A DNA stretch of 48,150 bases from Akkermansiaceae bacterium UBA5689 (GTDB lineage: Bacteria > Verrucomicrobiota > Verrucomicrobiia > Verrucomicrobiales > Akkermansiaceae), in NCBI GenBank assembly GCA_002420305.1, contig DIHT01000122.1:1133-49282 (forward strand), read 5' to 3'. Every line of letters starts with the position of its first letter. The stretch's first letter is position 1. Both the position numbers and the translations under genes were made by a program. Under the pieces are notes generated by a model. That model was not told where the DNA came from. It saw only the letters and a program-made list of their open reading frames with translations, and ran no database searches. Positions 1 to 6,504 of this stretch are shown piece after piece.

Positions 1-44
1 CTGCTCTCTCACGGAACGGTCTAGCAATGCGAATCCGGTCTCGG

Positions 45-94
45 CCCCCTCGACCCTGCACCTGATCCCTGTTACTTAACTTTTTATGGTGAAG
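45..94 (+). repeat. Module B, copy 1 (promoter/start-type repeat)
   Basis: This ~50-bp segment is nearly identical to 3995-4045: CTCGACCCTG, then CTGATCCCTGTTAC, then TATGGTGAAG. Its last third (TAACTTTTTA, then GGTGAAG) also matches 7657-7674, which includes the GTG start of a lipoprotein gene. Here no good gene follows the ATG at 86. Confidence 0.6.
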
Positions 95-142
95 GGGCTG
101 TCTTCACAATGCCGGCGCCCACTTTGGATAGTAGCGGAGGAC

Positions 143-180
143 CCCATCCCCGTGCAGGAACCACGGTGCGGCGCACGGTG
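143..180 (+). repeat. Dispersed repeat A, copy 1
   Basis: It contains CATCCCCGTGCAGGAACCAC followed by GGTGCGG. The family consensus, built by eye from six copies, is GTGCAGGAACCAYGGTGCGG. All copies lie in intergenic gaps of this window. Confidence 0.65.
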
Positions 181-252
181 TGCGGGTCCGGGGCAAGGGG
201 CGGAAGGCGCTCAATTCGGTCGACCCGATTAGGTGGAACGTCAGCTGCACGT

Positions 253-621
253 TTATGCAGGCGATCCCCCGAAGGTGAGTACCGTGACTAACCAAAATAT
301 ATAGACGATTAGAGGGCAAAGCTGAAAAAGAGTGATCTTGATCGTATTAGTGCCATTCTTTATTCGCTTTATAGTTAGGAGGCTTGTGATCACCGCATAA
401 GCAGGGGTCAGCACCAGCAATGCCATCCCAGAAAATACAAAAACGTAGAACTTACCAAAAGGATCCCCAATGGAAAATAAGGCACCCGCCAAAAACATAA
501 TTGGGAAATAGGCTAGAGCCCAGCACGGCAGTAGCACATTCACATCTTTTTTCTTTGGCTTCGCATTGGACTCTACCTTTTTCACATCATTAAAAGTCAA
601 AGTGGTTTCTCGCAGGCGCAA
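253..621 (-). CDS. Small multi-pass membrane protein, unknown function
   Basis: A 122-aa product with a basic, lysine-rich N-terminus (residues 1-27) and about three hydrophobic segments near residues 28-48, 56-80 and 95-118, so probably an inner-membrane protein. I recognise no family. The longest frame opens with TTG at 621. A GTG at codon 13 (followed by Lys-Lys) is an equally plausible start and would keep all the hydrophobic segments. It is flanked by repeat A on its 3' side and by the SGNH hydrolase gene on its 5' side, both genes reading leftward but with a ~100-bp gap, so an operon is not evident. Confidence 0.55.
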   Translation of the reverse strand: MRLRETTLTFNDVKKVESNAKPKKKDVNVLLPCWALAYFPIMFLAGALFSIGDPFGKFYVFVFSGMALLVLTPAYAVITSLLTIKRIKNGTNTIKITLFQLCPLIVYIFWLVTVLTFGGSPA

Positions 622-692
622 TGATAAATTTCGGGAATACCGAAACAGCAGAGGCGAAAAGGCTTAGAAGTTTGACGAGTCCAGCGATTAGC

Positions 693-722
693 CCCCATCC
701 CAGTTAAGAAAGAAGGGTGGGG
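693..722 (-). terminator. Possible hairpin at the 3' end of the SGNH hydrolase gene
   Basis: CCCCATCCC (693-701) can pair with GGGTGGGG (715-722) with one bulged T, directly after the TAG stop of the leftward gene. No clear T-run follows on the minus strand, so termination is only a possibility. Confidence 0.3.
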
Positions 723-723
723 A

Positions 724-1590
724 CTACTTGTCAGATTTCGGCCGTGCGTCTGGCTCTCTCGGTTGATTTTCCGGCTCTAGTTTATCGTTCAGCAGTTTCC
801 TGAGCGTCGGCATGACGGCCTTTGCCCAGAGCTCCGCGCCAGCTGGGCTTGGATGAAGCAAGTCCCACATCAGTTCCGTGTTGATACTGCCATCGGTCCG
901 CAGAAACACGTGATTGACGTCTAACCAGAAGACCTTTTTCCCGTCGGCCAGCCGGCTGGTGAGCTCGCCCGCACGACGACAGGTCTCAATGCAAGTGGGC
1001 GATGAATTGAAGGATGGAGGGCTGATCCCTTGCTCATCGTCTCCGCCGCGAGGAAAGATCCTCAGTACTAAGATTCGTGTTTCAGGGTGACGTTTTCTGA
1101 TCGTTTCCACGATCACCTTAGTGCCGGCGAAGATCTGCTCGGCGGTGTGAGCTCGTTTGAAGTTACGGTCGTCGGCGTTGTTTGTGCCGATCAGGAGCAT
1201 GACTACTTTGGGTGCCCGTTTGAAGTCGAGTTCGCCGTTCTGCATATTCCATAGAATCTGTTCGGTCCTATAGCCGTTGTGCCCGAGATTGATGGCGTTT
1301 AGGGGGGCGAAGTGTCTGTCCCATACTTCCTTCATCGGTTCGTATTTTCCACCCAGTTCGCCGAGTGTCTGGGTAATCGAGTCACCAACGAGGACCACGT
1401 CGTAACTTCCAGCTCGGGCCTCCTTCGCTTTCTGATCGTGTCGAGGACTGGGCGACGGGAGGGGAAAGTCCGCGTCCCCGAGTTCAGGTTTTTGCCGTTT
1501 CACCTGAGTCTCAGGAACAAGGTCAGTGGTCTCGGAGCTCCCAAATACAACAAGGGGTAGTGACACGGACAAAAGAAGGGTAAGGCTCAT
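724..1590 (-). CDS. Secreted SGNH/GDSL-family hydrolase
   Basis: A 288-aa protein with an N-terminal signal peptide (about residues 1-20) and a proline/charged linker to ~60, then an SGNH hydrolase domain. All four blocks are visible: GDSIT with the nucleophile Ser71, NLGHNG (block II Gly, ~102-106), GTNN (135-138, block III Asn), and DLLHPS with Asp243 and His246 of the catalytic dyad. The spacing resembles the PAF-acetylhydrolase beta/gamma-like esterases common in Planctomycetes and Verrucomicrobia, which often deacetylate sugars. The natural substrate cannot be read from the sequence. The ATG at 1590 gives a proper leader. The tail after ~265 is charged and likely disordered. The gene stands alone among unrelated leftward genes. 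Confidence 0.88.
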   Translation of the reverse strand: MSLTLLLSVSLPLVVFGSSETTDLVPETQVKRQKPELGDADFPLPSPSPRHDQKAKEARAGSYDVVLVGDSITQTLGELGGKYEPMKEVWDRHFAPLNAINLGHNGYRTEQILWNMQNGELDFKRAPKVVMLLIGTNNADDRNFKRAHTAEQIFAGTKVIVETIRKRHPETRILVLRIFPRGGDDEQGISPPSFNSSPTCIETCRRAGELTSRLADGKKVFWLDVNHVFLRTDGSINTELMWDLLHPSPAGAELWAKAVMPTLRKLLNDKLEPENQPREPDARPKSDK

Positions 1591-1660
1591 CGTGGCAACA
1601 ATGTCCGTCGCATGCCGGCGAGGCTATTAAAAAGGTGTATACGTTTTCTTCGGATGCCTT

Positions 1661-1692
1661 ATTCCGGTGCAGGAACCAGGGTGCGGTGCCAC
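1661..1692 (+). repeat. Dispersed repeat A, copy 2
   Basis: ATTCCGGTGCAGGAACCAGG followed by GTGCGGTGCC. It lies between the SGNH hydrolase gene and the zinc-ribbon gene, upstream of the first and downstream of the second. Confidence 0.6.
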
Positions 1693-1711
1693 CATCAGGT
1701 GTGAACGCTGC

Positions 1712-2179
1712 TCAGCTTAACGTCAAAAACTGAAAAATAAGATCGATCAGATCAAAACCACCGAGGACACCATCGACCAGATCAAGGCTGTCCCTTTCGG
1801 AATCGGACCTTTTCCTAACCTTATCAAGTTCGCCTTTATCCAGCCACATTCCGCAACAACTACCACATAAATCCAATTCTACACCCTTATGGTGGAGGAC
1901 GAATAGCCTCTCGCCATCGCTTGGGCACCATAGATTGCCCTTAAGGTGATCTTGGATCTCAAAGACTCGCTCATCGCTCAGTTGCTTGTGAAAGGTTGAC
2001 AGACTTGAAGCCTTTTGCAGTGCGTGATCGGAAAGCATCCTCTGTAATACATGCCGAGAAATCCAAATACCCTTGCAGCTGGGGCACTCATGGAAGTCAT
2101 AATCGTTCTGAGTGAAGTCGCAAACACTGGCTTTCGAGCGAATAGCTAGTCCAGTGCCGTCTTTTGGGCATTTAAGCAC
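1712..2179 (-). CDS. Double zinc-ribbon (zf-TFIIB type) protein
   Basis: A 155-aa cytosolic protein with two zf-TFIIB-like zinc knuckles. The first is CPKDG (Cys4) plus CPSCKGIW (Cys32, Cys35). The second is CPSDG (Cys85) plus LCGSCCGMWLDKGEL (Cys105, Cys108). The CxxC-G-x-W-(L)-D-x-G-E-L signature is typical of this family. Members are small Zn-binding proteins of unclear role, so no reaction is assigned. The start is GTG at 2179; an in-frame TAA lies directly upstream, so translation cannot begin earlier. The C-terminal ~25 residues are hydrophobic/acidic and may form an amphipathic or membrane-associated helix. Repeat A copies sit on both sides. Confidence 0.8.
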   Translation of the reverse strand: MLKCPKDGTGLAIRSKASVCDFTQNDYDFHECPSCKGIWISRHVLQRMLSDHALQKASSLSTFHKQLSDERVFEIQDHLKGNLWCPSDGERLFVLHHKGVELDLCGSCCGMWLDKGELDKVRKRSDSERDSLDLVDGVLGGFDLIDLIFQFLTLS

Positions 2180-2284
2180 TTAGTTAGAAACTCATTATCC
2201 TCAATGGGAAGTCCAGAGATTTCCACTGAGTCGTAATCTTTGGTCGGAACAAGCAAGGTCACTAGAAATAGATGTTGGGAGCAA

Positions 2285-2322
2285 TTATTCCAGTGCAGGA
2301 ACCATGGTGCGAGGCACGGGTT
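2285..2322 (+). repeat. Dispersed repeat A, copy 3
   Basis: TTATTCCAGTGCAGGAACCA followed by TGGTGCGAGGCACGGG. It is immediately followed by module D (2322-2376), which leads into the first DUF4190-like gene. Confidence 0.62.
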
Positions 2323-2376
2323 AAGGGCCGTGCTTGCTCACCAGGCAGCAATGGTGGTAGGTGTTAGCTGCCATGA
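2322..2376 (+). repeat. Module D, copy 1 (5' leader of DUF4190-like gene)
   Basis: GCCGTGCTTGCTCACC, a spacer, TGGTAGGTGTTAGCTGCC and then ATGAAG. The same order of blocks is found at 7105-7160 in front of the paralogous gene, so leader and gene were duplicated together. Confidence 0.55.
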
Positions 2377-2729
2377 AGCCTGAAGAACCACGTGGTGCGC
2401 CGTTAGAAGAAGGACCCAATCCACGACTCTTCCCTCGTATCAATCAACTAGCGAGGATCAGCTTCTTTATCGCGATCGGCGATATACTTGGAGGAATTTA
2501 TATCGGTTCCACAGCAGACTATGACGAACGAACAGCAGTGTTTTGCCTTTGTCTTGTTCTGACTTCCGCATTGGGTGCTTTCTGCGGGCATTGTGCCTGT
2601 AAACAGATCAGGGAGCGGAGGCCTCATCAGAAAGGCACAGGCATGGCCGTGACCGGCATAATCGGATGCTATGGCTGCTTATGTGTTAGCCTAATGGTTT
2701 TTTCGGCGCTGACTCAGGGGACCGTCTAG
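2373..2729 (+). CDS. DUF4190-like small membrane protein (paralogue 1)
   Basis: A 118-aa protein (from the ATG at 2373) with two hydrophobic regions, ~28-48 and ~57-78, and a third at the C-terminus. Between them is a conserved cytosolic-type block, GHCACKQIRERRPHQKG, followed by GMAVTGIIGCYGCL. This pattern (G-H-x-A-x-x-x-I, then a basic stretch, K-G-x-G-(M/L)-A) is the DUF4190 signature. Function is unknown; such proteins are often modular membrane anchors. A GTG at 2361 would add four residues, but the paralogue at 7155 supports the ATG, since both begin Met-Lys after a shared TTAGCT leader. The two proteins share EEGPNPRLFPRINQLA near the N-terminus almost unchanged. Confidence 0.72.
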   Translation: MKPEEPRGAPLEEGPNPRLFPRINQLARISFFIAIGDILGGIYIGSTADYDERTAVFCLCLVLTSALGAFCGHCACKQIRERRPHQKGTGMAVTGIIGCYGCLCVSLMVFSALTQGTV

Positions 2730-2755
2730 TTGGGGCCGGCACCTTCCCGAATACT

Positions 2756-2781
2756 CGCCCCGATTCGCGTGGATTGGCTTT
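2756..2781 (+). repeat. Module C, copy 1
   Basis: CGCCCCGATTCGCGTGGATT then GG.TTT. It recurs at 3966-3991 as CGCCCCGATCCGCGTGGATT. Copy 1 is followed by repeat A, copy 2 by module B, so different neighbours have been joined to the same block. Confidence 0.6.
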
Positions 2782-2787
2782 GCCAGC

Positions 2788-2825
2788 CATCCCCGTGCAG
2801 GAATCATGGTGTGGTGTAGGGGTTA
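2788..2825 (+). repeat. Dispersed repeat A, copy 4
   Basis: CATCCCCGTGCAGGAATCAT followed by GGTGTGGTGTAGGGG, between the first DUF4190-like gene and the large MORN_2-repeat gene. It follows module C directly. Confidence 0.62.
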
Positions 2826-2928
2826 GGGGTGCAGGGAGCGGCGTAAGTGGTCATCCATCACCCTGATCGATGGACTCATTGTAATTTTGAATTTAATTCT
2901 GGAAAGACGAGTAATCTACATTGTCCAC

Positions 2929-3957
2929 ATGGCGAATTTAATTTCTTTGTTGAGTTGTCTTTTCCTCCTCGGAGGTGGTGAAAAGCGCTCCTCCGAAATT
3001 TTAACTCGAGATGGCGACCGGCTGTCGATGACCTGCGGTATCACAGTGCAGTCTGCCGATGCCCGACTGCCGTCCCACGTAAATCCGTCCTTTGATATTA
3101 CGGCCAAGCCTCGGATCTCGCTCACTGATGCCGAAGTTGAACGCCTTCTCAAAGAGGCAATTGACGGGCGCAAGGCCATAGTCGTTGATGAGGATTTCGT
3201 TGAGCAAAAGCCTCTTCTTGAGGGAGAGGAATTGGTTGAGGAGGAGAAATTCGACGGTGAAGCGCTCGAATATCTAGAAGGTCTTTTATGTACGGTCAGT
3301 AGTTCGCAGCCGTTCAGCGGATGGATAAAATGGATGTATGATTCGGAGCATGCATCAAGCCTTCAGCAGTTTAAGGACGGCAAGCTGTCCGGCCTCTGGA
3401 TGTCGTGGCACGGGAACGGTCAGAAGTGGAAGGCTGGAATCTATAAAGACGGCGACAAAGATGGGCTTTGGATTAGCTGGCACGAGAACGGACAGAGGAA
3501 TCGCGAAGCAACGTTCAAGAATGGCAAGCCGCATGGCCCTGTTGTGTATTGGCACAGAAACGGTCAAAAGCACAGGGAGCTTTCGTTGAAGGGAGGCAAG
3601 CCTGATGGAGCGGTCACGGCTTGGTATGAGAACGGGCAGACTCAATATAAACAACACTACAGAAGGGGAGTGATTCATGGGCGGTATGTGGGTTGGTATG
3701 CGAACGGCCAGAGGAAGCGAGAAGCAGCGTTCAAGGACGGCAAGCCGAATGGCCCAGTCGTGGGTTGGCATGAGAATGGGCAGACTCAATATAAACAACA
3801 CTACAGAGACGGAGTGCTTCATGGCCCCTACAAGAGTTGGCATGATAACGGCCAGAGGAAGGGGGAAGGAATCTTCGAAAGTGGTAAGAAAGTGTCTATG
3901 AAACTCTGGAACGGCGAAGGTGAAGAGGTTGAGACAGCGGAAGAATCTAAGAAGTAA
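2929..3957 (+). CDS. Exported MORN_2/YwqK-type repeat protein
   Basis: A 342-aa protein from the ATG at 2929; an in-frame TTG at 2887 would add 14 residues. A short hydrophobic N-terminus (LISLLSCLFLLGG) suggests export. Residues to ~140 are an acidic non-repeat region. The rest is a run of seven ~24-residue repeats with the core W-(H/Y)-x-N-G-Q, a short strand, and x-(D/N)-G-K-x-x-G-x-(Y/V). This is the MORN_2 pattern found in 'YwqK family antitoxin' proteins. No adjacent toxin gene is evident, so an antitoxin role is not supported here. The 72-bp repeats are partly identical at DNA level (3636-3668 versus 3780-3812, 144 bp apart), which suggests recent unit duplication. Confidence 0.75.
   Translation: MANLISLLSCLFLLGGGEKRSSEILTRDGDRLSMTCGITVQSADARLPSHVNPSFDITAKPRISLTDAEVERLLKEAIDGRKAIVVDEDFVEQKPLLEGEELVEEEKFDGEALEYLEGLLCTVSSSQPFSGWIKWMYDSEHASSLQQFKDGKLSGLWMSWHGNGQKWKAGIYKDGDKDGLWISWHENGQRNREATFKNGKPHGPVVYWHRNGQKHRELSLKGGKPDGAVTAWYENGQTQYKQHYRRGVIHGRYVGWYANGQRKREAAFKDGKPNGPVVGWHENGQTQYKQHYRDGVLHGPYKSWHDNGQRKGEGIFESGKKVSMKLWNGEGEEVETAEESKK
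3636..3812 (+). repeat. In-gene 72-bp-period tandem repeats
   Basis: CAGACTCAATATAAACAACA and the bases around it occur twice, exactly 144 bp (two 24-codon units) apart. A second block, GGCAAGCCGCATGGCCC / GGCAAGCCGAATGGCCC, recurs 216 bp (three units) apart. The array grows in whole-codon units, so the frame is preserved. Confidence 0.75.
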
Positions 3958-3965
3958 CCTCACCC

Positions 3966-3991
3966 CGCCCCGATCCGCGTGGATTGGGTTT
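3966..3991 (+). repeat. Module C, copy 2
   Basis: CGCCCCGATCCGCGTGGATT followed by GGGTTT. It matches 2756-2781 with about one mismatch in the core and sits just after the stop of the MORN_2 gene. Confidence 0.6.
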
Positions 3992-3994
3992 AGG

Positions 3995-4045
3995 CACCCT
4001 CGACCCTGCCCCTGATCCCTGTTACATGAATCGTGTATGGTGAAG
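3995..4045 (+). repeat. Module B, copy 2 (start module)
   Basis: CACCCTCGACCCTGCCCCTG then ATCCCTGTTAC and TATGGTGAAG. It nearly matches 45-94, and here its terminal ATG opens a short lipoprotein-like frame (4037-4132). Confidence 0.6.
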
Positions 4046-4132
4046 CGTGCAACTCTAGCCCTGATCGCTGGTCTGTGCGCCCTCTTTGCAGGGTGCGGGG
4101 AGCAAGAGAAGCCGCAACAGGAGGCCACATGA
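4037..4132 (+). CDS. Tiny putative lipoprotein (31 aa)
   Basis: ATG at the end of module B opens a 31-codon frame whose product has a textbook lipoprotein leader: a basic start (MVKR), a hydrophobic core (ATLALIAGLCA) and a lipobox LFAGC, then GEQEKPQQEAT and TGA. Only ~12 residues would remain after lipidation. It ends 1 bp before the next gene's ATG, and the AGGAGG of that gene lies inside it, so it may be translationally coupled. It could be a real small lipoprotein (entericidin-like in size only) or the 5' remnant of a larger lipoprotein gene. Confidence 0.45.
   Translation: MVKRATLALIAGLCALFAGCGEQEKPQQEAT
4120..4125 (+). promoter_or_regulatory. Strong Shine-Dalgarno (AGGAGG)
   Basis: AGGAGG lies 8 bases before the ATG at 4134 and decides that start over the upstream in-frame codon at 4086. 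It is one of very few canonical ribosome-binding sites in the window. Confidence 0.65.
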
Positions 4133-4133
4133 T

Positions 4134-4544
4134 ATGAAATTAAGTCGTGGCGCGTCCTCGCCGGCCTTCGTTGTAACCGCAATTGTACTCGCGGTTGGAA
4201 TCGGCGTTCTTCATTCGAATTCTCGAGACTTAGGGGCAACCCTGATGATGGCTCCTTTTGCTCTGGGGCCTCTAGCAGTGTCTCTGCTCGTAACGTTGTT
4301 TGCCCGAACTAAAGGGAGTCAGATTACTCTGATCGTTGGAACGGTTTTGTATGGGGGGTTCTTCATCTGGCTATACATCCAGCTATACTACGTGAGCCCC
4401 AGTCCACAGAGTGGGATTGGTCTCTTGTTTATTGGATTCTACTCATTCCCTGTGATGCTTGTGGTTTGGGGAGTATCGTGGTCTTTGATAATTTCCGGCA
4501 AAAAAAGGTCTGCCGAATCCCAGGGGGTTGAGGTAGAAATTTAG
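4134..4544 (+). CDS. Four-helix membrane protein, unknown function
   Basis: A 136-aa protein with four strongly hydrophobic segments (roughly residues 9-27, 36-57, 64-85 and 93-118) and a short hydrophilic C-terminal tail (GKKRSAESQ...). It is probably an integral inner-membrane protein. I recognise no family motif. The ATG at 4134 is chosen because of the AGGAGG eight bases upstream; an in-frame start at 4086 would add 16 residues that overlap the tiny lipoprotein frame. The two frames are arranged for translational coupling. A possible terminator hairpin follows at 4563-4588. Confidence 0.6.
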   Translation: MKLSRGASSPAFVVTAIVLAVGIGVLHSNSRDLGATLMMAPFALGPLAVSLLVTLFARTKGSQITLIVGTVLYGGFFIWLYIQLYYVSPSPQSGIGLLFIGFYSFPVMLVVWGVSWSLIISGKKRSAESQGVEVEI

Positions 4545-4562
4545 CCAGCTGAGCCCCGCACA

Positions 4563-4588
4563 CCCCACCGGTATGGGGCGCACTTTTT
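4563..4588 (+). terminator. Possible intrinsic terminator
   Basis: CCCCA and TGGGG form a 5-bp stem around a 6-base loop (CCGGTA), followed within five bases by TTTTT. The stem is short, so this is weak, but it is well placed 18 bp after the stop of the four-helix membrane protein. Confidence 0.4.
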
Positions 4589-4680
4589 GTGTGCACTTGG
4601 GTATGTATGTATCACCCCGCGTGAAAATTATTGGGGCAGGGGATCAGGGCTTCTCGCTGATCATCTTAACTGGTCTGCCA

Positions 4681-4812
4681 TCAATGGTAGCACCCCAAAC
4701 AAGGCCACCACGATGACCAATACAAAGATCGCAGGCAGCAAGGTGCGGTGCACTGCTTGGGGCTGCAGGAAACCAGAACAATGAGCAGTGCCAGTAGAAC
4801 AGAAAGCTTCAT
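4681..4812 (-). CDS. Small lipoprotein-like ORF, possibly decayed
   Basis: ATG at 4812 (minus) encodes 43 residues beginning with a clear lipoprotein leader, MKLSVLLALLIVLVSC, followed by a Cys/Trp-rich stretch that looks out of frame. In an overlapping frame on the same strand, 4753 to 4661 (GTG start) encodes a 30-residue transmembrane-like peptide containing LLPAIFVLVIVVALFGVL. One reading is a small lipoprotein or membrane-protein gene broken by a frameshift; another is two overlapping small ORFs. No Shine-Dalgarno sequence is seen. Confidence 0.3.
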   Translation of the reverse strand: MKLSVLLALLIVLVSCSPKQCTAPCCLRSLYWSSWWPCLGCYH

Positions 4813-4906
4813 GCTATTAAGTTTACTGCTCATATGCGACATCGGGCGGGATAGTGCTTCTCCGTGCGCTGGAGTATGTGTGTGACCCCGCGTGTAGACT
4901 CAGCCG

Positions 4907-5935
4907 CTACCTGATCTCCACCCCCTCCGCGAAGGGCGCGAGCTTGAGCTCAAACTTGGAGAGAGGTTTGTCGCTGGCTCGGTCAAGGGTGGGAGAATAG
5001 TCTTCGACTTGCACGGTCACTCCGTCGGGCAAGAACTGCATGATTCGTAGGAAGCCGCTACCGCCATTGGGAGCTTGCTGGTAGTCGCAGAGCATCTGGT
5101 GCACTTGCGTGCCGCCATCCGTCTTGTCGGTCCGTAAGGCAGAGAAGCAAACATGTCCGCTGACGATCATCGCGAAGTTGGGATGCTTCTTGACTAGCTT
5201 CTGCCATAGTTCTTCGCCGTCGTGGAACCCATCAGGATGACGGGCGACGCCATAATTGTGCGGGGCAGCGCCTTGGGGGCGTCCGCCGTTGCGATTGAAG
5301 CGCACGTTCCCCTCGCTTGCCATGTAGGCATGCGTCACTAGGAACACGCTATGGTCAGGATGCTTCGCGACTACCTCTCCCGCCCAGCGAACGACATCGT
5401 TGCGAGGTCCAAACTCCAGGGCCATCACAAGCCACTTGCGCCCGCCGGCTTCGAAGAGGCGGTAGTAGTTGTCGAGTTTCTCGGGCTCCTTGTCGTAAAC
5501 ACCGCCGAACGTCGGCTCCTTTTTTGCCTCGACCACCGGGAAGTATTTGCTCAGCAGTGTCTCGCGCGTGGAGGCATTCCCGCCAGGGCCCAGGTCGTGA
5601 TTGCCGAGGCACATGACGGAGGGCACTCGGCCATTCAGCACCGCCATGGCTCCGGCTGCAATCTTCCACTCCTTGTCGTTGTTGTTCTGTACGATATCGC
5701 CCACGTGGAGCACGCACTTGATGTTGTAGTGCTTTGCATTCTCCGCGATCCAGCCCGTCTGCTCGAGAAAAGTCTTCTGATGCTTCCAAGCATAGAGCTG
5801 GGTATCGGGTAATATTACCATCGCATAACCATTCTCGACCACTTTAGGAGCATTCTTACCAGGTTTAGCGGATGAAAAGGCCGGAAAACAGATCAGTATG
5901 ATAACAAGAGTAGTTGTGAGATGAGCAGGGGACAT
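4907..5935 (-). CDS. Secreted calcineurin-like metallophosphoesterase
   Basis: A 342-aa protein with a signal peptide (residues 1-23, ending FSSA). The metallophosphoesterase core is clear: PDTQ (Asp44; Gln46 where many family members have His), VGDIVQNN (Asp80, Asn84), GNHD (111-114), VTHAY (His202) and SGHV (His261). These residues bind two metals and act on phosphate esters or phosphodiesters; the substrate is not deducible. The D-x-Q variant of block I is usual in this secreted subgroup. The length fits a single-domain enzyme with a C-terminal beta extension. Upstream (5936-6504) is a long gap with a repeat A copy, so its promoter probably lies there. Confidence 0.88.
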   Translation of the reverse strand: MSPAHLTTTLVIILICFPAFSSAKPGKNAPKVVENGYAMVILPDTQLYAWKHQKTFLEQTGWIAENAKHYNIKCVLHVGDIVQNNNDKEWKIAAGAMAVLNGRVPSVMCLGNHDLGPGGNASTRETLLSKYFPVVEAKKEPTFGGVYDKEPEKLDNYYRLFEAGGRKWLVMALEFGPRNDVVRWAGEVVAKHPDHSVFLVTHAYMASEGNVRFNRNGGRPQGAAPHNYGVARHPDGFHDGEELWQKLVKKHPNFAMIVSGHVCFSALRTDKTDGGTQVHQMLCDYQQAPNGGSGFLRIMQFLPDGVTVQVEDYSPTLDRASDKPLSKFELKLAPFAEGVEIR

Positions 5936-6160
5936 GAGTCAGGTTGTTTCGTTAGAGGCGAGAGGAGACAGACCGTCCGTTTGATCTTACCGGTCACGTT
6001 TGGAACGTCAATGGATGACGCTAGAAAGATCGGGGTGTTGACCGGAGTTTCGGAAGTATTGAACTGGGTCGTTCACCAGTTCCAGATCCTCTTGTGACCA
6101 TCGGAGACTTACGGTGAATAGCGAACGTAACGTCCAGCCAGTTTTACTTGCGCATCCTCA

Positions 6161-6225
6161 CATCCCCGTGCAGGCACCACGGTGTGGCATACACGGCTAA
6201 GGGGCCCGGGTGCAGGAATCAGGTT
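6161..6225 (+). repeat. Dispersed repeat A, copy 5 plus partial copy
   Basis: CATCCCCGTGCAGGCACCAC followed by GGTGTGGCATACACGG is a full copy. Ten bases later, GGTGCAGGAATCAGG (6209-6223) is a partial second copy in the same orientation. Confidence 0.62.
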
Positions 6226-6248
6226 ACTGGGGATTCAAGAAGCCAAGA

Positions 6249-6431
6249 TCAGGATAGTAATGGAAGAGCAGAACCAAAGCTTAGTTTCCAAAGATAAACC
6301 CAAATGTCCCAGCCTGCGTGAATGATGAACACAACAACTAAAAGGCATACGACGCTCAACGTATAACCGAGCCCTAAGCCTAGTGCGGACATATTTGCGC
6401 CGTCCGAATTGGTGCTTAGTCCGCGAGGCAA
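6249..6431 (-). CDS. Small hydrophobic ORF (60 aa)
   Basis: ATG at 6431 (or an internal ATG at 6392) opens a frame with one or two membrane-spanning segments (LGYTLSVVCLLVVVFIIHAG, then a Trp/Leu-rich tail). An overlapping frame on the same strand (6235-6459) is not convincing. There is no ribosome-binding site and no recognised family. Its position between repeat A and a lipoprotein gene fits the other tiny membrane ORFs of this island. Confidence 0.33.
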   Translation of the reverse strand: MPRGLSTNSDGANMSALGLGLGYTLSVVCLLVVVFIIHAGWDIWVYLWKLSFGSALPLLS

Positions 6432-6504
6432 GCATCGCTTTAAACAATGAACGTATCAAAACTATGAATGAGGGGCGGGAATCAGTAACTGTTATAAGTG
6501 AACT

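Larger units (their letters stand above)
1..252. other. Intergenic stretch with repeat modules
   Basis: I see no convincing gene here. The stretch holds one copy of module B (45-94), which ends in ATGGTGAAG, directly followed by one copy of repeat A (143-180). The reading frame that opens at the module-B ATG (86) runs through repeat A and looks non-coding. It therefore appears to be a start module that has lost its gene. Confidence 0.5.
4545..4906. other. Intergenic stretch with hairpin, short direct repeat and tiny antisense ORF
   Basis: It contains a hairpin (4563-4588), a direct repeat (4601-4623 and 4874-4894, GTATGTATGTATCACCCCGCG versus a two-mismatch copy) and a minus-strand lipoprotein-like frame (4681-4812). 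The segment near 4741-4755 (AGGTGCGGTGCAC) resembles the inner part of repeat A, but too weakly to call. Confidence 0.4.
5936..6504. other. Intergenic stretch with repeat A and a small ORF
   Basis: It contains a 7-bp inverted repeat with an 8-base loop (GAACTGG 6061-6067 / CCAGTTC 6076-6082), repeat A copy 5 (6161-6195), a partial second copy (6205-6225) and a small minus-strand hydrophobic ORF (6249-6431). Nothing else is recognisable. Confidence 0.45.

Noticed and set aside
3355..4239. A 294-codon open frame on the minus strand across the MORN_2 gene.
   Set aside because: It exists because the 72-bp repeats are a multiple of three, so the absence of stops in one unit is copied to all. The plus-strand protein has clear family repeats.
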